A DNA stretch of 64,000 nt from Spirodela intermedia (lineage: Eukaryota; Streptophyta; Magnoliopsida; Alismatales; Araceae): NCBI GenBank assembly GCA_902729315.2, contig LR746273.1, positions 5,864,001 through 5,928,000 of the forward strand. The letters run 5' to 3'. The translations under genes were made by a program, and so were the position numbers. This document shows, piece after piece, positions 23,301 through 38,432 of the stretch. Numbering within the stretch: the stretch's first letter is position 1; each line of letters begins with the position of its first letter. The notes under the pieces are model-generated. The model saw only the letters and a program-made list of their open reading frames with translations, was not told the DNA's origin and did not search any database.

Positions 23301-26300
23301 ACTGAGTTAAGATTTCTTGCGAAATGCCCCTGCTGCATGATCTTTCCCAGTCTTCATATATTCTATTTCAACCTTTATGTTTTTTTTTTCCGAGGAACCA
23401 AGTGATAATCTCACAGTAATTTTTTTCTAAAGAATAAAATGTGAAATATATATATATATATATATTTCTTTCTTTTCAAGTGATTAAAAAGTTTGCCAAA
23501 ATTGCATTTATACCTATAAAGACCGGGGTAAAGTGGACTTCCTCCTTTTGTCCTTTCTTACCTGAACAACTTCGAACAAGCATGTCTGCATAGGCTCACA
23601 CACGAAAATACAAAACAGACTGGTAAAATTATATAAATGTGCACTGATAGTGTAAATTATTGATCTGAAAATTTTAGTTTTTGGATTTGAATAGATCTGG
23701 ATCAGTCATGTTATTTAACCTTGTAGCTCTTTCTATGAGAGTGACAGACACCAGATTAAGCCTTTAGTATGATAGGTGTTTGAATAAGGACTGCAGGGTG
23801 GGGATTCAGCGATGCGAATTCGTCCTATATTCGTTACTCTTTTGGGTCTCAGGTTGTCAATTCCGTGTTGAAACTTACTGAATTTTTGACAAAGCTATGG
23901 GGATTTCTATTGATCAAATACATTAAAATTGAACTAAAGAGCATGAGCCCAGCTCAACTTAAGCTCTTTATTGCAATAGGCTCTTGTACAAATGGCCTTT
24001 GTTCTTTATGGATCGAGTCAGATTTCACCAAACATATATGTTGAATAAAATCATTGGCTCTTTATCACTTCTGTTAAATCACAATCGGACAAGATGGGCA
24101 AAAAATTGATATGGCACCTCATCAAATGAGAGAACTTAAGTAGAATATGTGGAAAAACTGATTTGGTCCCATGGAAAATCAGCTCAAACCAGTAACGTTC
24201 AAGGGGACGTTCAAGAAGAATTAGAGGTTCAGCTTAATCAAAGCTCTTTAGTTCGTGGTTATTTTGAAATCAAAAGACGTTCTAGATATAGTAGAACTCG
24301 TTTGTTTAAGGGAGGATACAAGCTTAACCAAATGTTTCAAGTAGGTTTAATCCCTTCGATGTCCTTGTGGCCATAGATTTAGCGGTAAGATATAAAATTT
24401 CATGACATTCTTGCGAGGAATGTCGGCATTCCGATAGTATAAAATCCCACATAGCCCTTTTCCTATCATCGCCGCTGGTAGTATGGGGTTAAATTTCTCA
24501 TTAGTTGGGCAGACAAGGGCATTTAGGTTGTAAGTGATAAAATATTCTCTGATGGCCAAAAGTCACTGGGTGAAATCTGTCAGTGATTGTCAGCATACTC
24601 CTGGCTTGAAATATATTCTTAGCAACGACCAAAAGCCTCACGATTGGTAATTTGCAATAATGCTCCGGTAGATTCTATTAAATATAATACATCAAAATTT
24701 CACTACACTTAGGAGCTGGAATAAAACACAATGTCTGGTGAATAGATGGATCACTACCGTAAATGATTACATAGACACCAGTGATGGCAACAAAGAAGTC
24801 TGGTATGTAATTAAGGGTTAAGAAACACCTAAATTTCCTTAGTGAAAACAAAAAAAAAACGTCTTTTGGGAAAAATCATATCCATAAATTGTTAGCGAAT
24901 GATAATATCCTAGATTTATGACTCGTGGTATGCAGGAAAATATCATAAACATCTTGTGAATGTAGAACGCAGATGCTGCCGCTAACATGCAAACTATGGT
25001 TGAACAATCACGTTAGTAACACATTAACAATCTAAAAGGCATATACCTGATCTCATGTCGTGTACACAGATCAATGATCAAACAACCGACAGCATCTTCA
25101 GATTGGAACGCATGCTGCCTAGCTGAGGAATAGACCAATATCAACATTATAATTGCTACCTCTCTAAAATATGCTGATTTTTCCTTTTTTGTATCGCCCC
25201 TACACATAGTTTCTACTGAGTCCATGGGAGCCTTTTTCCATTGTACCCAAAATTCCCCAATAAAATTTCTGGGAGTCTATCCTCAAGAGGACACGTAAAT
25301 TTTATCCACATCAATTTCATTTTTGTAATAACTCATACATTCTTCAATTGCCATCACCAAATCCATGATGACAATCTATGGCTACATTTTTTTGTTAGGG
25401 AAGGTGAATACCTAGTCATACTCACATGCTCAAGTTCTATATTGTTCAGGATTTTTTTTAATTATTTTCGTGAGGAAATATTGATTTAAATTGCATATTC
25501 GAATATTAAATGGATTTCTTATTTACACAATGACCTTCCAATCAATGAATTATATCTCAAGTTTCTCATAGGATTCACATACACCCCTGTGCTAAATTTC
25601 AATTGACCGCGGATTATGAAGATTTCAGATTATTGTTTATTTAAATTTCAATTAATGCTTATCTATATAGATTTTTTTTCCCTCATGATTTATTCATAAT
25701 TTTATCTAATGGTACGTGTGACAGGCCACTTTTTTCAAGCAGCTTATTGAGCATAATTTCTACCCTTTTGGATCAAACACGACATGATGAAATGCGCATC
25801 ATTGGGTGTCGGACACTTTTTAACTTTGTCAATAGTCAGGTATGAATACTTTTTTCTAATGAGATAATTTACTTACATACAAGGAATGGAGATCAGTTTC
25901 ATGTTTTTTGCGGATATATCCAGTTAAATTAATCATATATTTTTCATATTATGTAATGATTTGATCGGTCATAGGTGGATGGTATTTATATGTTCAACTT
26001 GGAAGGCTTGATCCCTAAGCTATGCCAACTTGCTCTAGAAATAGGAGAAGACGAGAGAGTCCAACCTTTACGCTCGGCAGGATTGCAAGCCCTTTCTTCA
26101 ATGGTATTCACTTTTTGTCTATTTTTCCTATCCAATTTTTTTTAGGGCATGTCGGACTTATTTTTTACTGGAAATGAAAGCTGATTAACGGTTCTCTTTC
26201 CCTACATGATTGAATGTCCCGCTGTGAATTTGTACATGATAAATCCATAGCTCATGTAATTATTTCCGCTTGATATATGTTTAGTTGGGATCCATTTTTA

Positions 26301-29300
26301 TTTTATTTTTTCATTGATATATTTATATTTATTGATTCATTTATTTCTTTACTTCGCAGGTTTGGTTTATGGGTGAATACTCGCATATTTCAGCAGAATT
26401 TGATAATGTAAGGAGTTATCGCATTAAAACTATTTTAATCCAATTAATCGTGTACCAGATAGTTTTATGTCTATGTGGAGTTCCGCGTCAATGGAAAAAC
26501 TATGCTACCCTAACTTTCTTGTTATACTATTTTAGCTGCGGAATGATTACTGTGTTTTCATCAATCCTGTGAAAATTTCTCTTTCATGTCAAAATGTATT
26601 TGAATTTTTTAATTGCTTCATCTGCATAGGTAGTATCAGTAGTCCTTGAAAACTATGGAAGTCCCCTGAATAAAGATGAGAGTTTTGATCATACCAATGA
26701 AGGAACACAGAATAAGTGGGTACAAGAAGTACTCAAAGTTGAAGGCCATGTCTGTTCTGCATCTGCCGTCATTACAAAGGTTCCATCTTGGAAAAAGATG
26801 GTAAACGAGAAAGGAGAATTAAACGCGACTTTGTAAGGACTTTAAAAATTAAAGATATGACGTTTTACTGCAAATGCTTTTGTGATATTTTATCTTCTGA
26901 GGCGTCCATTTTATAAAACGGATGTATTATATTGAATTTGCACAGGGAAGAAGCCAGATTCCCAAGCTTTTGGTCTAAAGTTTGTGTTCATAACATGGCC
27001 AACCTAGCCAAGGAGGCCACAACTCTACGACGAGTTCTGGAATCTTTATTTCGCTATTTTGACAGTTGCAATCAATGGTCTCCGCAACACGGGCTTGCTC
27101 TGCCAATAATGATGGATATGCTATCTTTGATGGAAAAATATGGTAGGGGGTTCTATCTGCTTTTTGGTGTTTCAATGAAGTCGGTTCATGGTTATCTTCC
27201 TCTATATTCCTAATGTGTTTCAATGAAGTCGCTTCATGTCTTATCATATGCTGTTCTTCTAACAATGATCGCATCAGTGGGGAAAGACACTCTAACATCA
27301 CTGCCTATTTTCTCATCTAACTAATCGCTTTGACTGCCTATGTTAGATAATTTTCAATGTGCTAAATAATTTCCCCTTATTTCTATTTTAGGGCAAAATG
27401 CGCATCTATTACTGTCCATATTGATCAAGCATCTTGATCACAAAGCTGTCTTAAAACATCCTGAGATGCAGCTGAACATTGTTGAAGTTGGCACTCGCCT
27501 TACTGAAAAATTGAAGACCGAGCCTTCTATTGCTACAATGGGGGCAATAAGTGACCTCATGAGGCATTTGCGGAAAAGCATGCGCTGTGTAGCTGCCGAT
27601 ATGAACATGGGGGATGAGATGGTCCAATGGAATAACAAATTTCATGCAGCTGTGGATGACTGCCTTGTACAGTTATGCCATAAGGTGGTTTTCTTCTCTA
27701 TTTCTGGTTTTGGACGTTCTCCTTTTCTTTAAATGCTTTGTGAATTTATTGTAAGCTTATCAATTGTAACTCGAATTCGAAATAAAATAGAAATATGGTT
27801 CTAGATAGACTCATATAGGGTGGGCATCCGAGACCCAGGATAACTATTTCAAACTGGATGTTTGAGCATCTTTGACATGAATATTTCAATATCTCCAGTT
27901 CTCTTATTTGTGAAACATTCCTTGATATATAGGCGTGAGAAAATATGAGATTGTTTAAAATTAAGTATCTTCCCCTCGAGATGTTCTTTGTCGCATGACG
28001 TAAATCTTTTTCTGTCCACGTCATTAGCATCGGATGTGGTTGTCAAAAAGAAAATACTTCTCACTGCGGTACCTCTGAACTTTTTTGTTTGAGATGTTTC
28101 TTTTCTTTGTCTTCAGTTATAGAAATATTCATGATTTTATTTTTCATGATCTCCATCGCCATTGTACGATATTTAGGAGATAAAATGCTAACATATTTAC
28201 TTTCTAACAGAGCCCTTTTAACTTTTTCACTTTCGATCATAATGTCTCTCTTATGACTTTAGTTTTAGGAGTCTTGTCTTTTGGTTTCTGGGGGGGCCTT
28301 GGAGCTTCAACCTACGGCCAAGAACAACATATTCAAAATCCTCTTTAGTAAACACACTGTCATTTATTGTTCTGTATGCGGTTATTTTTCTGCAAAGTGC
28401 CCTCTCATAATTTCTTGGTTTCGTTAATTTTCATATATTTTCTGCAGGTGTACATAGTATAACTGTATATATAATCTTAAACGATCATTTTTTTAAATTT
28501 AATTAACCATACTGACGTATTACTTGTGAACGTTGTTTTCCTACGTAAATGTCACTTGCATGTAGCCCAAACCTTATGTCGTGGTCCTCTCCGGTTGTCA
28601 CCATAGCAAACTAAGGTTGCAGGTTGAATTTCAAAACATCCTGACTCCGAGACTGTGCAGATGCTCCGTTCCCTGTAGTGTCTTCCAGGAGAGAGAGGAA
28701 CCATAAAGTCGGAGCTCATACATCAGTGCAGTTTGCTAGTAGTACATTCTGCATCTCCCCACTCTTCGTCAGTAGAAGATCAATTCATCTAAAGCACTCA
28801 TCTTTCTCAGTGAGGATATGCATTTTGAGGTGCAGTAACGACATGTATGGTGTATCTATCATGAAAAACTCACTTTACCAAGTTTTTTTATTTTATCAAT
28901 GTATGGTGTATCTACCATGTATGGTGCATTTTGAGGAAAGTATGCAGTAGTCGCCCTTGTTATTACTGGACGGAAGAACATAAATGCACATTCTATTCAG
29001 GTTGGAGATGCGGGGCCAATTCTTGATATAATGTCCGTGTTTTTGGAGAACCTCTCTACTTCTGTACCCATTGCGAGGACAACAATTTCCACTGTATATC
29101 GTACTGCACAAATTGTGGCATCAGTAGCAAACCTGTTATACAACAGCAAGGCAATTACTGCATACTTTCCTCGTATATCTTTTTACTTTAATGTTTGGTT
29201 TTAGCATTGTATTCTAAGAAAATTTATATAATTCTTATTTCAGGCTTTTCCTGAAGCATTGTTTCATCAGCTACTACTAGCCATGGTTCATCCAGATCAT

Positions 29301-32300
29301 GAAACACGCGTAGGGGCTCATCGTGTCTTCTCTGTAGTTCTCGTTCCATCCTCTGTCTGTCCTCGTCCTCGCATGGCAAATCATGATGCTCCAAGAGAAT
29401 ATGATTTTCGAAGGACACTTTCAAGAACTGTTTCTGTCTTTTCATCTTCAGCTGCACTCTTTGATAAGTTAAGAAGAGATAAGTCACCCTTGAGAGAAAA
29501 TATTTGCCAAGAAAGTGCGGACAGAGCTATTATTATGGATGATGGGCTACTGAAAAACAACAATGATGCAGTACCCATCGGACTTCAACCGTCTCAAAGT
29601 AGAATTCATAGCATGATAAATGCCCATTTATCTTTTTCAGATGAAAAATCCCTATGCATCTCATATAAGGACATGGTACGTCATACTGAACTACATGAGG
29701 AACCAAGCTATTTTTCCGCTTTCATGGAAAAGTTCCATTATCATGGAACGTATGATTCGTTTATTGAAACCTCATATGACTGTTTTCCATCTGTTGTGCT
29801 TCAGGAACCAATTTCTATGAGGTTGAGCACCCGTCAGATCATACTTATGCTTTCATCAATTTGGGCTCAAGCCATTTCTCCTGAAAATACTCCAGAAAAC
29901 TATGAAGCAATTTCTCATACGTATAGCTTGGTGCTATTGTTTTCTCGAGCAAAGGTGAGCGCTGGCCCAACTTGCTATGGTAATTTATTTATTTTTTTGG
30001 CTGCTTTTCTGGGTAATGTGCAAAAGACTAGGGGTCTTTATCTATATTCAAATATTTACATTTCCTGCTGGAGATTATTTTTTTTGTGTACTATTATGTA
30101 ATACCATAAGGGAAAAACGAGGATATGGGTACGGACATTTTTCTCTTAATGCAATGACTAGCATGTTCTACAGGTTGATGAACTTGCAACAAATTCCTCA
30201 AGCAAAACTTAAGTTTGTGCGGTATTTTTTATTCTTGTTTTGCAGACCTCAATCCACGATGCTATTATCTCGTGCTTTCAACTCGCATTTTCCTTACGGA
30301 ATGTTTCCTTAAGCGGAGGTAATATTTATTGTACTTTTATTTATATGAGTATTACTGGCTAAAATTTGTGGAAAAGCTAGTTCTTTGTATCCTTGCGATA
30401 TGTTTTGGTCACAACATAGCATGAGAAATGGAAAAGATTGTACTGCATCCGTTGTTTTCCTACGTCATGAAAATGTCTGAAATTCCCCTTCTGCTATATG
30501 TTTTCTCGGTTACTATTTTTATTTTTATTTCAATATAACTCTTGCAACTTTAATGAATATGGGGCCTGAATCAAAGAGCAGGTCCGTGGGTAGGGCAGGG
30601 CGGTTTTTCATCGAGTTGCAAAGCGCTCATTGGCTCATGAAATCCTTTTAAGAGTTGAAATTCTAGCCAACCTCAAGTTTCTTTGGACAAGGCCTGCTAC
30701 TGATTTATTACTTCAATAGTAAATACTGGTTGGTATTGGTCACCACTTTCTTGATTGGTCACAGCAAAACAGCTGTGGTCCCTCTTGATCAGTCTGATTC
30801 ATTTCCTATGGATGGCATTGATCACGGGAAGAGTTGATCTTCTTCGTTCAAGAGGATAATATTTTTGGTCTTATTGTTCAGAAATGGAATTATCTCCTGC
30901 CATCTGGAGAACTACTTTGTACATGACAGGGTCGAAACCTCGAAAAGCACTTCATGAGGAAGGAGAAGTCACCTAGAAACATTTTGGAATTAATGAGAAT
31001 AGTGCCTAAGATTTTGTAAATGCTGTAAGTTCAAAGAATTAAAGGCTGGAGATGACCTGAACTGTAGCCAGTTCCCTATTCACCATTTCATTTCTTAATT
31101 TGGGGCTCATGCTTTTTCTGCCCGTATTATTCCTCGGGCCTTTCACTTTAAGCTTCCAGCGAAAGATCAAGTGTCTTTTTTTCTAGTTAATGCAAGCAAT
31201 TCTTCTGTTGAAGGAGTGATTGATACTGGCTTGAATACGATGTCACCAGCGTTTTAATGCTGAAAAATATATCTTTAATACTCATTCTATCATTTCTACA
31301 TCTTACTCTCTTGAGTTACTTGTTTGAATAGATTATGTGAACCCGTTAAGAGAAAAAAAAATTTCAGTTGCCCATACGCTGGTTCCACCTTAATGCTTGA
31401 TTCAGCCTTCCTTTTGAATTTTTTTCAGTTATCGCTTTCTATAAATGTGATAACACTGTGAAAATATTCCAAACTGATATGAAATAACTTATAGTTGTTT
31501 ATTTTTGTGTAGATACTGTAATATTCCTTCGTGACCGGTTATAGTATACGATTTCTCAATTTTTTTTGTCGTATTACCTGCTAAATGTGTTGCATTTTTA
31601 TATCTTTTGGCACTCTTGCAGCTTCTCTACCACCATCACGACGCCGCTCTCTCTTTACCTTGTCAACCTGCATGATTATATTCTCTTCTAAAGCTTACAA
31701 CATTCCATCTCTAATCTCTTCTGTCAAGGCATCACTCAATGACACGACAGTAAGTAAACATTTCCTGCATATATTCTTACTGGTCTAGTGACATGTTATC
31801 GTCGATGGATATGAACATATGACCGACTACCATTAATATTTGTCTCATATCGTGAACAATCATTTTGGTATGAGGTCATGCTCGCCATTGGGAATATAAA
31901 AATGAGATATATTCTGCCATACTGCCAAAAAAGGATGATTAGAACACAGAAATAGTCCATAGTACGGAGAAAGTCGTGCCAAGTTGAACACTGTGAGAAT
32001 GGACATGGCCTGTACCAAAATAAGATAGCTCATGGCAGCGGCTGTGGACTGGCTGCATGCGGAGGAAGATGGTGTCTGTACCAAATTATCTTTACTCGTG
32101 GGTGGTTTTTTATGTGCCAGGTCGATCCATTTCTTCGTTTGATTGATGACTGCAGACTACAAGCTGTAAAAAGTGCATCAGATAACCGGTGTAATGTTTA
32201 TGGTTCGAAAGAGGATGATTATGCTGCTTTGAAGTCTATTTCAGCAGTTGTGATGGGCGAGGACCAGGGCAAGGAATCCCTTGTTTCTATGATCATCAGG

Positions 32301-33326
32301 AGCTTGGGAGACTTGCCAGATGTAATCTGCTGTTTGAAAATCTGACCTTCCTGTGAATCGATTTGACTGAATTCTCATCCGCATCAGTGGTTTTGACTCC
32401 CAAACGTTTCTGCAGTCTGAGCGATCAGCAGCAAGAAAGCAGCTGCTGAATGACTTCTTGCCTGACGATGTCTGCCCCCTGGGGGTTCAGAATGTGGATA
32501 TAGCTGGTCAAATCGCCTCCCTCAGTTCCAATGACTGCAAATCTGAAGAAGAGGTAATGCCGGCTGATTATCCATAGCAAGTACACACTCACACATATTG
32601 AACATCCACTGTCACAAGTCAACCGCTGTGTTTTTACAGGTCATGCCTGGATGTTTCTCAGTAGATGAGGATCCCATTGCTGAATCTTTCGAAAGTCCAC
32701 TGGAGGCAATACTGGAGCTATCAACATCCGACACTAATCTCATAAGTGTAAATCAGCTTCTGGAATCGGTAAGATGATCATTTCCTCTGCCTTATTTTCT
32801 TTCTAGTTTCCAAGCCTATTCATTGGTCAGATACTGGATGGGGGAGAGAACTGGGTTTGGGTTACTCTCATTCGAGGATTTCTAGCTTCCGAGTCTGATC
32901 CTTGGTCAAATATTTAGCTCCATGAACATGTGATGCCAACTACAAGGATTTTCAGAGGAAAAGAACCGGAGGTACCTCTATAATTAGTAGTGAATATTAT
33001 TGGGGTTCATCTGCCAAGAACATTCATCCAGGGAAGGGTGAGATTTCTTGATATTCAGGTTGTAGGTGACCCTCTGAAATCCTCTCATCTTTGGATGCAT
33101 AGCCTTCTGGGTCCGTTATGGGGGGGACCCTGTAGATCTGTCGCTATACATGCACATATTTCTCATGTTTTCTATAGGCTTCTGAAAGAACGAGCCTTCT
33201 GGACATTAATGGGGGGATTTTGTAGATCATGACTCATGTGCTTATTTTTCGATCATATTTCTAAAATGTCTCAGAAAAATAACATTTCTTTATGTTCTAA
33301 CTTTTAAAAATCGATTAAAGACCATA

Positions 33327-33357
<31 letters not shown>

Positions 33358-35001
33358 TCGTTAAAGTTGCATCATCATAAATGTAGCTTTCCTACGATAT
33401 AATTACCTTGTCTAAGGCAGAGGTCCTCATAATCTCTCTAATAATTTAAAATAATGAAAGAAAATTACAGTGAATCCGTTGACTTTTTGAAAAACGTAAT
33501 TTAGCATCATCATAATCTACCTTTCTGACGATATAATTGCCTTGTCTAAGGCATAGGTCCTCATAATCTCTCTAATAATTGAAAATAATGAAAGAAAATT
33601 ACAGTGAATCCGTTGACTTTTTTTAAAACGTAATTTAGCATCATCATAATGTACCTTTCTGACGATGTGCTCATAATCTCTCTAATAATTGAAAATAATG
33701 AAAGAAAGGTACGGTGAATCCGTTGACATTTTTGTAACACCAAGCTGATCTGGGTGGCGACCTCATAAAACAGGTTGTTTTTTACGTGTGGCATCATCGT
33801 ATGCTGTGCAGGTCTTGGAGACAGCCGGGCAAGTAGGAAGGATGTCGGTCTCCACCACCCCCGACATCACATTCAAAGAGATGGCCGGTCACTGCGAGGC
33901 TCTTCTCACAGCAAAACGAAAGAAGATGTCTCTCTTCATGAGCTCTCAACCGGGGCAAGAAATTCCTCCAACTCTCCTCACCCATGATGGCGGTCCGGAA
34001 GACTACTACCCCCCTTCCTTGCAGACCGACGAGCTCTACGCGGTATGCGATCTGAATGCCTCTGATTTCTATCCAAAAAAAGTTGACTTTTAGTAATCTG
34101 GAACCGGTTTCTAGTTCTTGATCTCCTCCTCAGCCCATCTTGAAAATTTCCCTTCCTTGATGTGTCTCTTCTCCTTTTCTCTTATTATGTAATTCTAACA
34201 GTCTCCATCACCTAACAGAGCTCTCCTCACCCCGCATAATGGGTGAATCCATGGTTGACTTTTAGTAATCTGGAACCGATTTCTAGTTCTTGATCTCCTC
34301 CGCAGCCCATCTTGAAAATTTTCCTTCCTTGATGGGGTCTTCTCCTTTTCTCTTTTTAGATAGTTCTAACAGTCTCCATCACTCTTCATCCCGTATAATG
34401 GGTGAATTCATGGTTGAACAAACCTGATTTCAATCTGAATGCCTCTGATTCCGATCCAGAAATAGCTGACTTCTAGTAATCGATATCTAGTTCTTGATCT
34501 CCGTGCTCCATCTCGATAATTTTTCCATCATGGGTCTTCTCCTTTTCTGTTTTTAGATAGTTCTAGCAGTCTCCATCACCTAACAAAGCCCCCCTGCCCT
34601 TCACAATGGGTGAATTCATAGTTGAAAAACCCTAATTTATAGCATTTTTCTTGCCCTTTCTCGATTCCCCTCCCTTCTCGCACAGACTCTCTTCCAGGAT
34701 CTCAATCTGCTCTCCATGATCACGCGATCGGCCAATAAATAAATAAATAAGTAAATAATCCAAGGAAGCCCACTCGTCTCCATCCTCCGCCCTACTTAAT
34801 CAGTTTCTCATGATCGCATAATTGGGCAAAATTCTTTTTCAGGGAAACCCATTCCTCGACCAGGAATCCAGCCCGAGCATAATGCCGCCGCCGCTGCCGC
34901 CGCCTTCCGGTGGCTCTCCGTCGGTGTGCTCCACAGATCACATGATGAGACTTCCGGCGTCCAGCCCTTTCGACAACTTCCGGAAGGCCGCCGGCTGCTG
35001 A
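20385..35001 (+). CDS. EFR3/EFOP (SEMI-ROLLED LEAF2-like) membrane scaffold
   Basis: Eighteen coding segments join in frame: 20385-20519, 20980-21054, 23023-23138, 25725-25839, 25975-26103, 26360-26407, 26630-26832, 26946-27142, 27392-27684, 29001-29150, 29244-29954, 30246-30318, 31622-31749, 32121-32321, 32416-32553, 32640-32768, 33812-34042, 34843-35001. Length is 1076 aa, or 1033 aa if a possible internal intron at 29676-29804 is removed. The N terminus (VCGSLCFFCPAMRARSRQPVKRYKKLL) has clustered Cys followed by basic residues. In EFR3/EFOP proteins such Cys are S-acylated and anchor the PI4K-alpha1 complex at the plasma membrane. The rest is an ARM/HEAT-like alpha-solenoid with family signatures LFHQLLLAMVHPDHETRVGAH, SRRRSLFTL and VDPFLRLIDDCRLQAV. 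It ends in a Pro-rich stretch and SPFDNFRKAAGC. Rice SRL2 belongs to this family. Two introns are about 2.0 and 2.6 kb, and one intron has a GC donor. Confidence 0.9.
29151..29243 (+). other. GC-AG intron of EFR3-like gene
   Basis: The family requires a junction between NSK and AFPEALF. The genomic donor there is AGCAAG|GCAATTAC and the acceptor is ATTTCAG|GCTTTT. The 93-base intron has an in-frame stop (TAG at about 29203), so it must be removed to make a full-length protein. No GT donor in the right phase is near. Confidence 0.8.
29676..29804 (+). other. Possible exitron-like intron within an EFR3-like exon
   Basis: A strong donor (ATG|GTACGT) and a pyrimidine-rich acceptor (TTGTGCTTCAG|GAA) bracket 129 bases. 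This is a multiple of three and has no stop in the coding frame. Removing it joins KDM to EPISMRL and drops 43 residues that I do not recognise from the family. Keeping it is equally legal. Which form dominates cannot be told from sequence. Confidence 0.55.
33369..33735 (+). repeat. Three tandem copies, about 135-bp unit, in EFR3-like intron
   Basis: The block starting GCATCATCATAA recurs at 33369, 33504 and 33638, with shared CTCATAATCTCTCTAATAAT and GTGAATCCGTTGAC segments. The third copy lacks about 35 internal bases. An (ATT)n run at about 33327-33357 lies just upstream. All sit inside the intron 32769-33811. Confidence 0.88.
34047..34640 (+). repeat. Three tandem copies, about 180-200-bp unit, in last EFR3-like intron
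   Basis: The block with CTAGTTCTTGATCTCC, CTTCTCCTTTTCT and AACAGTCTCCATCACC, then ATAATGGGTGAAT, occurs three times: about 34047-34253, 34254-34430 and 34431-34640. The phrase TCTGAATGCCTCTGATT opens copies one and three only. The array makes up most of the intron at 34043-34842. Confidence 0.85.
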
Positions 35002-35355
35002 ACCAGAACGGCAGCTCCAATTTTCATGTACAAACATATCATCTTTAATCACTATTAATATTATTATCATATATTTATTAAACATATTTCCAGGATCTAC
35101 AGGTTCCTTTTCGTGGGTTCAGAGATGGGCAAGTTGCCCCGAGTGGGCAGGAATTTGTGTGAATCTAAGCGTTCGTCATTGAAATCATCTTAGGAAATAA
35201 TCAAGACCCGGGAGTTAATCATTTCTCCCCATAATTCCTTCTCTCCTTTCTAAGGCTGTGGACTTTCCATTTTCGGTCAACCACACCAGGCCATGGTTTC
35301 ATATTACCCACCCTCACATACATGTGTGACTATATTTATGGATATATATATATAT

Positions 35356-35391
<36 letters not shown>

Positions 35392-36282
35392 GTTGAGACA
35401 TGGATGCTTGCTGCGGTTTGATTGCTTGAAGAATTGTGGGTTGGATTGATGGGGGAGGGGGGTGACATACTTTTCATAGAAAAAATGAATTTATCTGGTT
35501 AATGATAAAGTTAAAAAATGTAAGCGTTGACTTTGAATATGAATTTGCTGAATGTAATAATATATATATGCAATAAACGTAGACAGAGAAGTATCACTGA
35601 GGACTAGATTTTAATGGGTATATAAGTGAAAGCGTCTATATGATCTTGGTAGTATTTTAAAATACTTATTAAAAATATTAAAAACACCAAATATTGAAGT
35701 TATCAGAAGGAAATATATTTAATTACGTTAGTTATTATTTTTCATGCCGTCATTTTGTCTCACCCCGATAAATATTTGACATTATTTTTTCACTAAATAT
35801 TTATAAATAGTATGATGCTTATTGAAATATTAAAACACCAAATATTAAAGATATAATAAGAAAATATATTTAATTACGTTAGCTATTATTTTTCATGCCG
35901 TCGTTTTTTCTGACCCCGATAAATATTTGACATTAAATTTTCACTAAATATTTATAAATTAGCAGATTATACTTAATGAAAATTTAAAACACCAAATATT
36001 ACAGATATCACAAGGAAATATATTTAATTACATTTTCTATTTTTTATGCCGTAATTTTCTCACCCAGATAAATATTTTACATTCATTTTTCACTAACTAT
36101 TTATAAATGGCATATTTAAAAGGATTATTAAATCTTCAGATGGATATTAATATGGTTTACCGGTCTACATAACCAAGGAAACTACAAAACCTGTCGAATG
36201 GGTGTAAGGCAATTTAAAATAATTTTGAGGGACTGATATGCAAAAAGGTCGGACACCGCAAGCTCGGGGATCTCTCCTCGCA
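35002..36282. other. Spacer between EFR3-like gene and uL13 gene
   Basis: Contains the EFR3-like 3' UTR, a (TA)n run followed by a (GA)n run (about 35342-35391), and three tandem copies of a roughly 150-bp AT-rich unit (35671-36115) close to the uL13 promoter. No protein gene is seen. Confidence 0.5.
35671..36115 (+). repeat. Three tandem copies, about 152-bp AT-rich unit, upstream of uL13
   Basis: The phrase AAAACACCAAATATT recurs at 35681 (with a one-base difference in context), 35832 and 35986, spaced 151 and 154. Each copy continues with AAATATATTTAATTAC, TTTTTATGCCG or TTTTCATGCCG, then GATAAATATTT and CACTAAATATTTATAAAT. The array ends about 170 bases before the likely TATA box of the ribosomal-protein gene. 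Confidence 0.9.
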
Positions 36283-36290
36283 TATAAATA
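36283..36290 (+). promoter_or_regulatory. TATA box of the uL13 gene
   Basis: TATAAATA lies 93 bases upstream of the uL13 start codon in an otherwise GC-rich stretch. This leaves room for a leader of about 60 bases, typical of plant ribosomal-protein genes. It is a motif match with good spacing; the transcription start is not known. Confidence 0.6.
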
Positions 36291-36311
36291 CGCTTGGATC
36301 TTTTCTGACGA

Positions 36312-36319
36312 AAACCCTA
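36312..36319 (+). promoter_or_regulatory. Telo-box (AAACCCTA) in uL13 leader
   Basis: AAACCCTA sits 57 bases before the start codon and just after the presumed transcription start. Telo-boxes at this place are a known shared element of plant ribosomal-protein gene promoters, linked to expression in dividing cells. Function here is inferred. Confidence 0.6.
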
Positions 36320-36320
36320 G

Positions 36321-38432
<2,112 letters not shown>

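Noticed and set aside
24149-25225. Open frames in the 2.6-kb EFR3-like intron, possibly transposon debris
   Set aside because: No reverse transcriptase, transposase or terminal repeat signature could be recognised, so I do not call a mobile element.
33327-34640. CRISPR-like array
   Set aside because: The repeats are long tandem duplications without short unique spacers, in a plant nuclear intron; this is not a CRISPR array.
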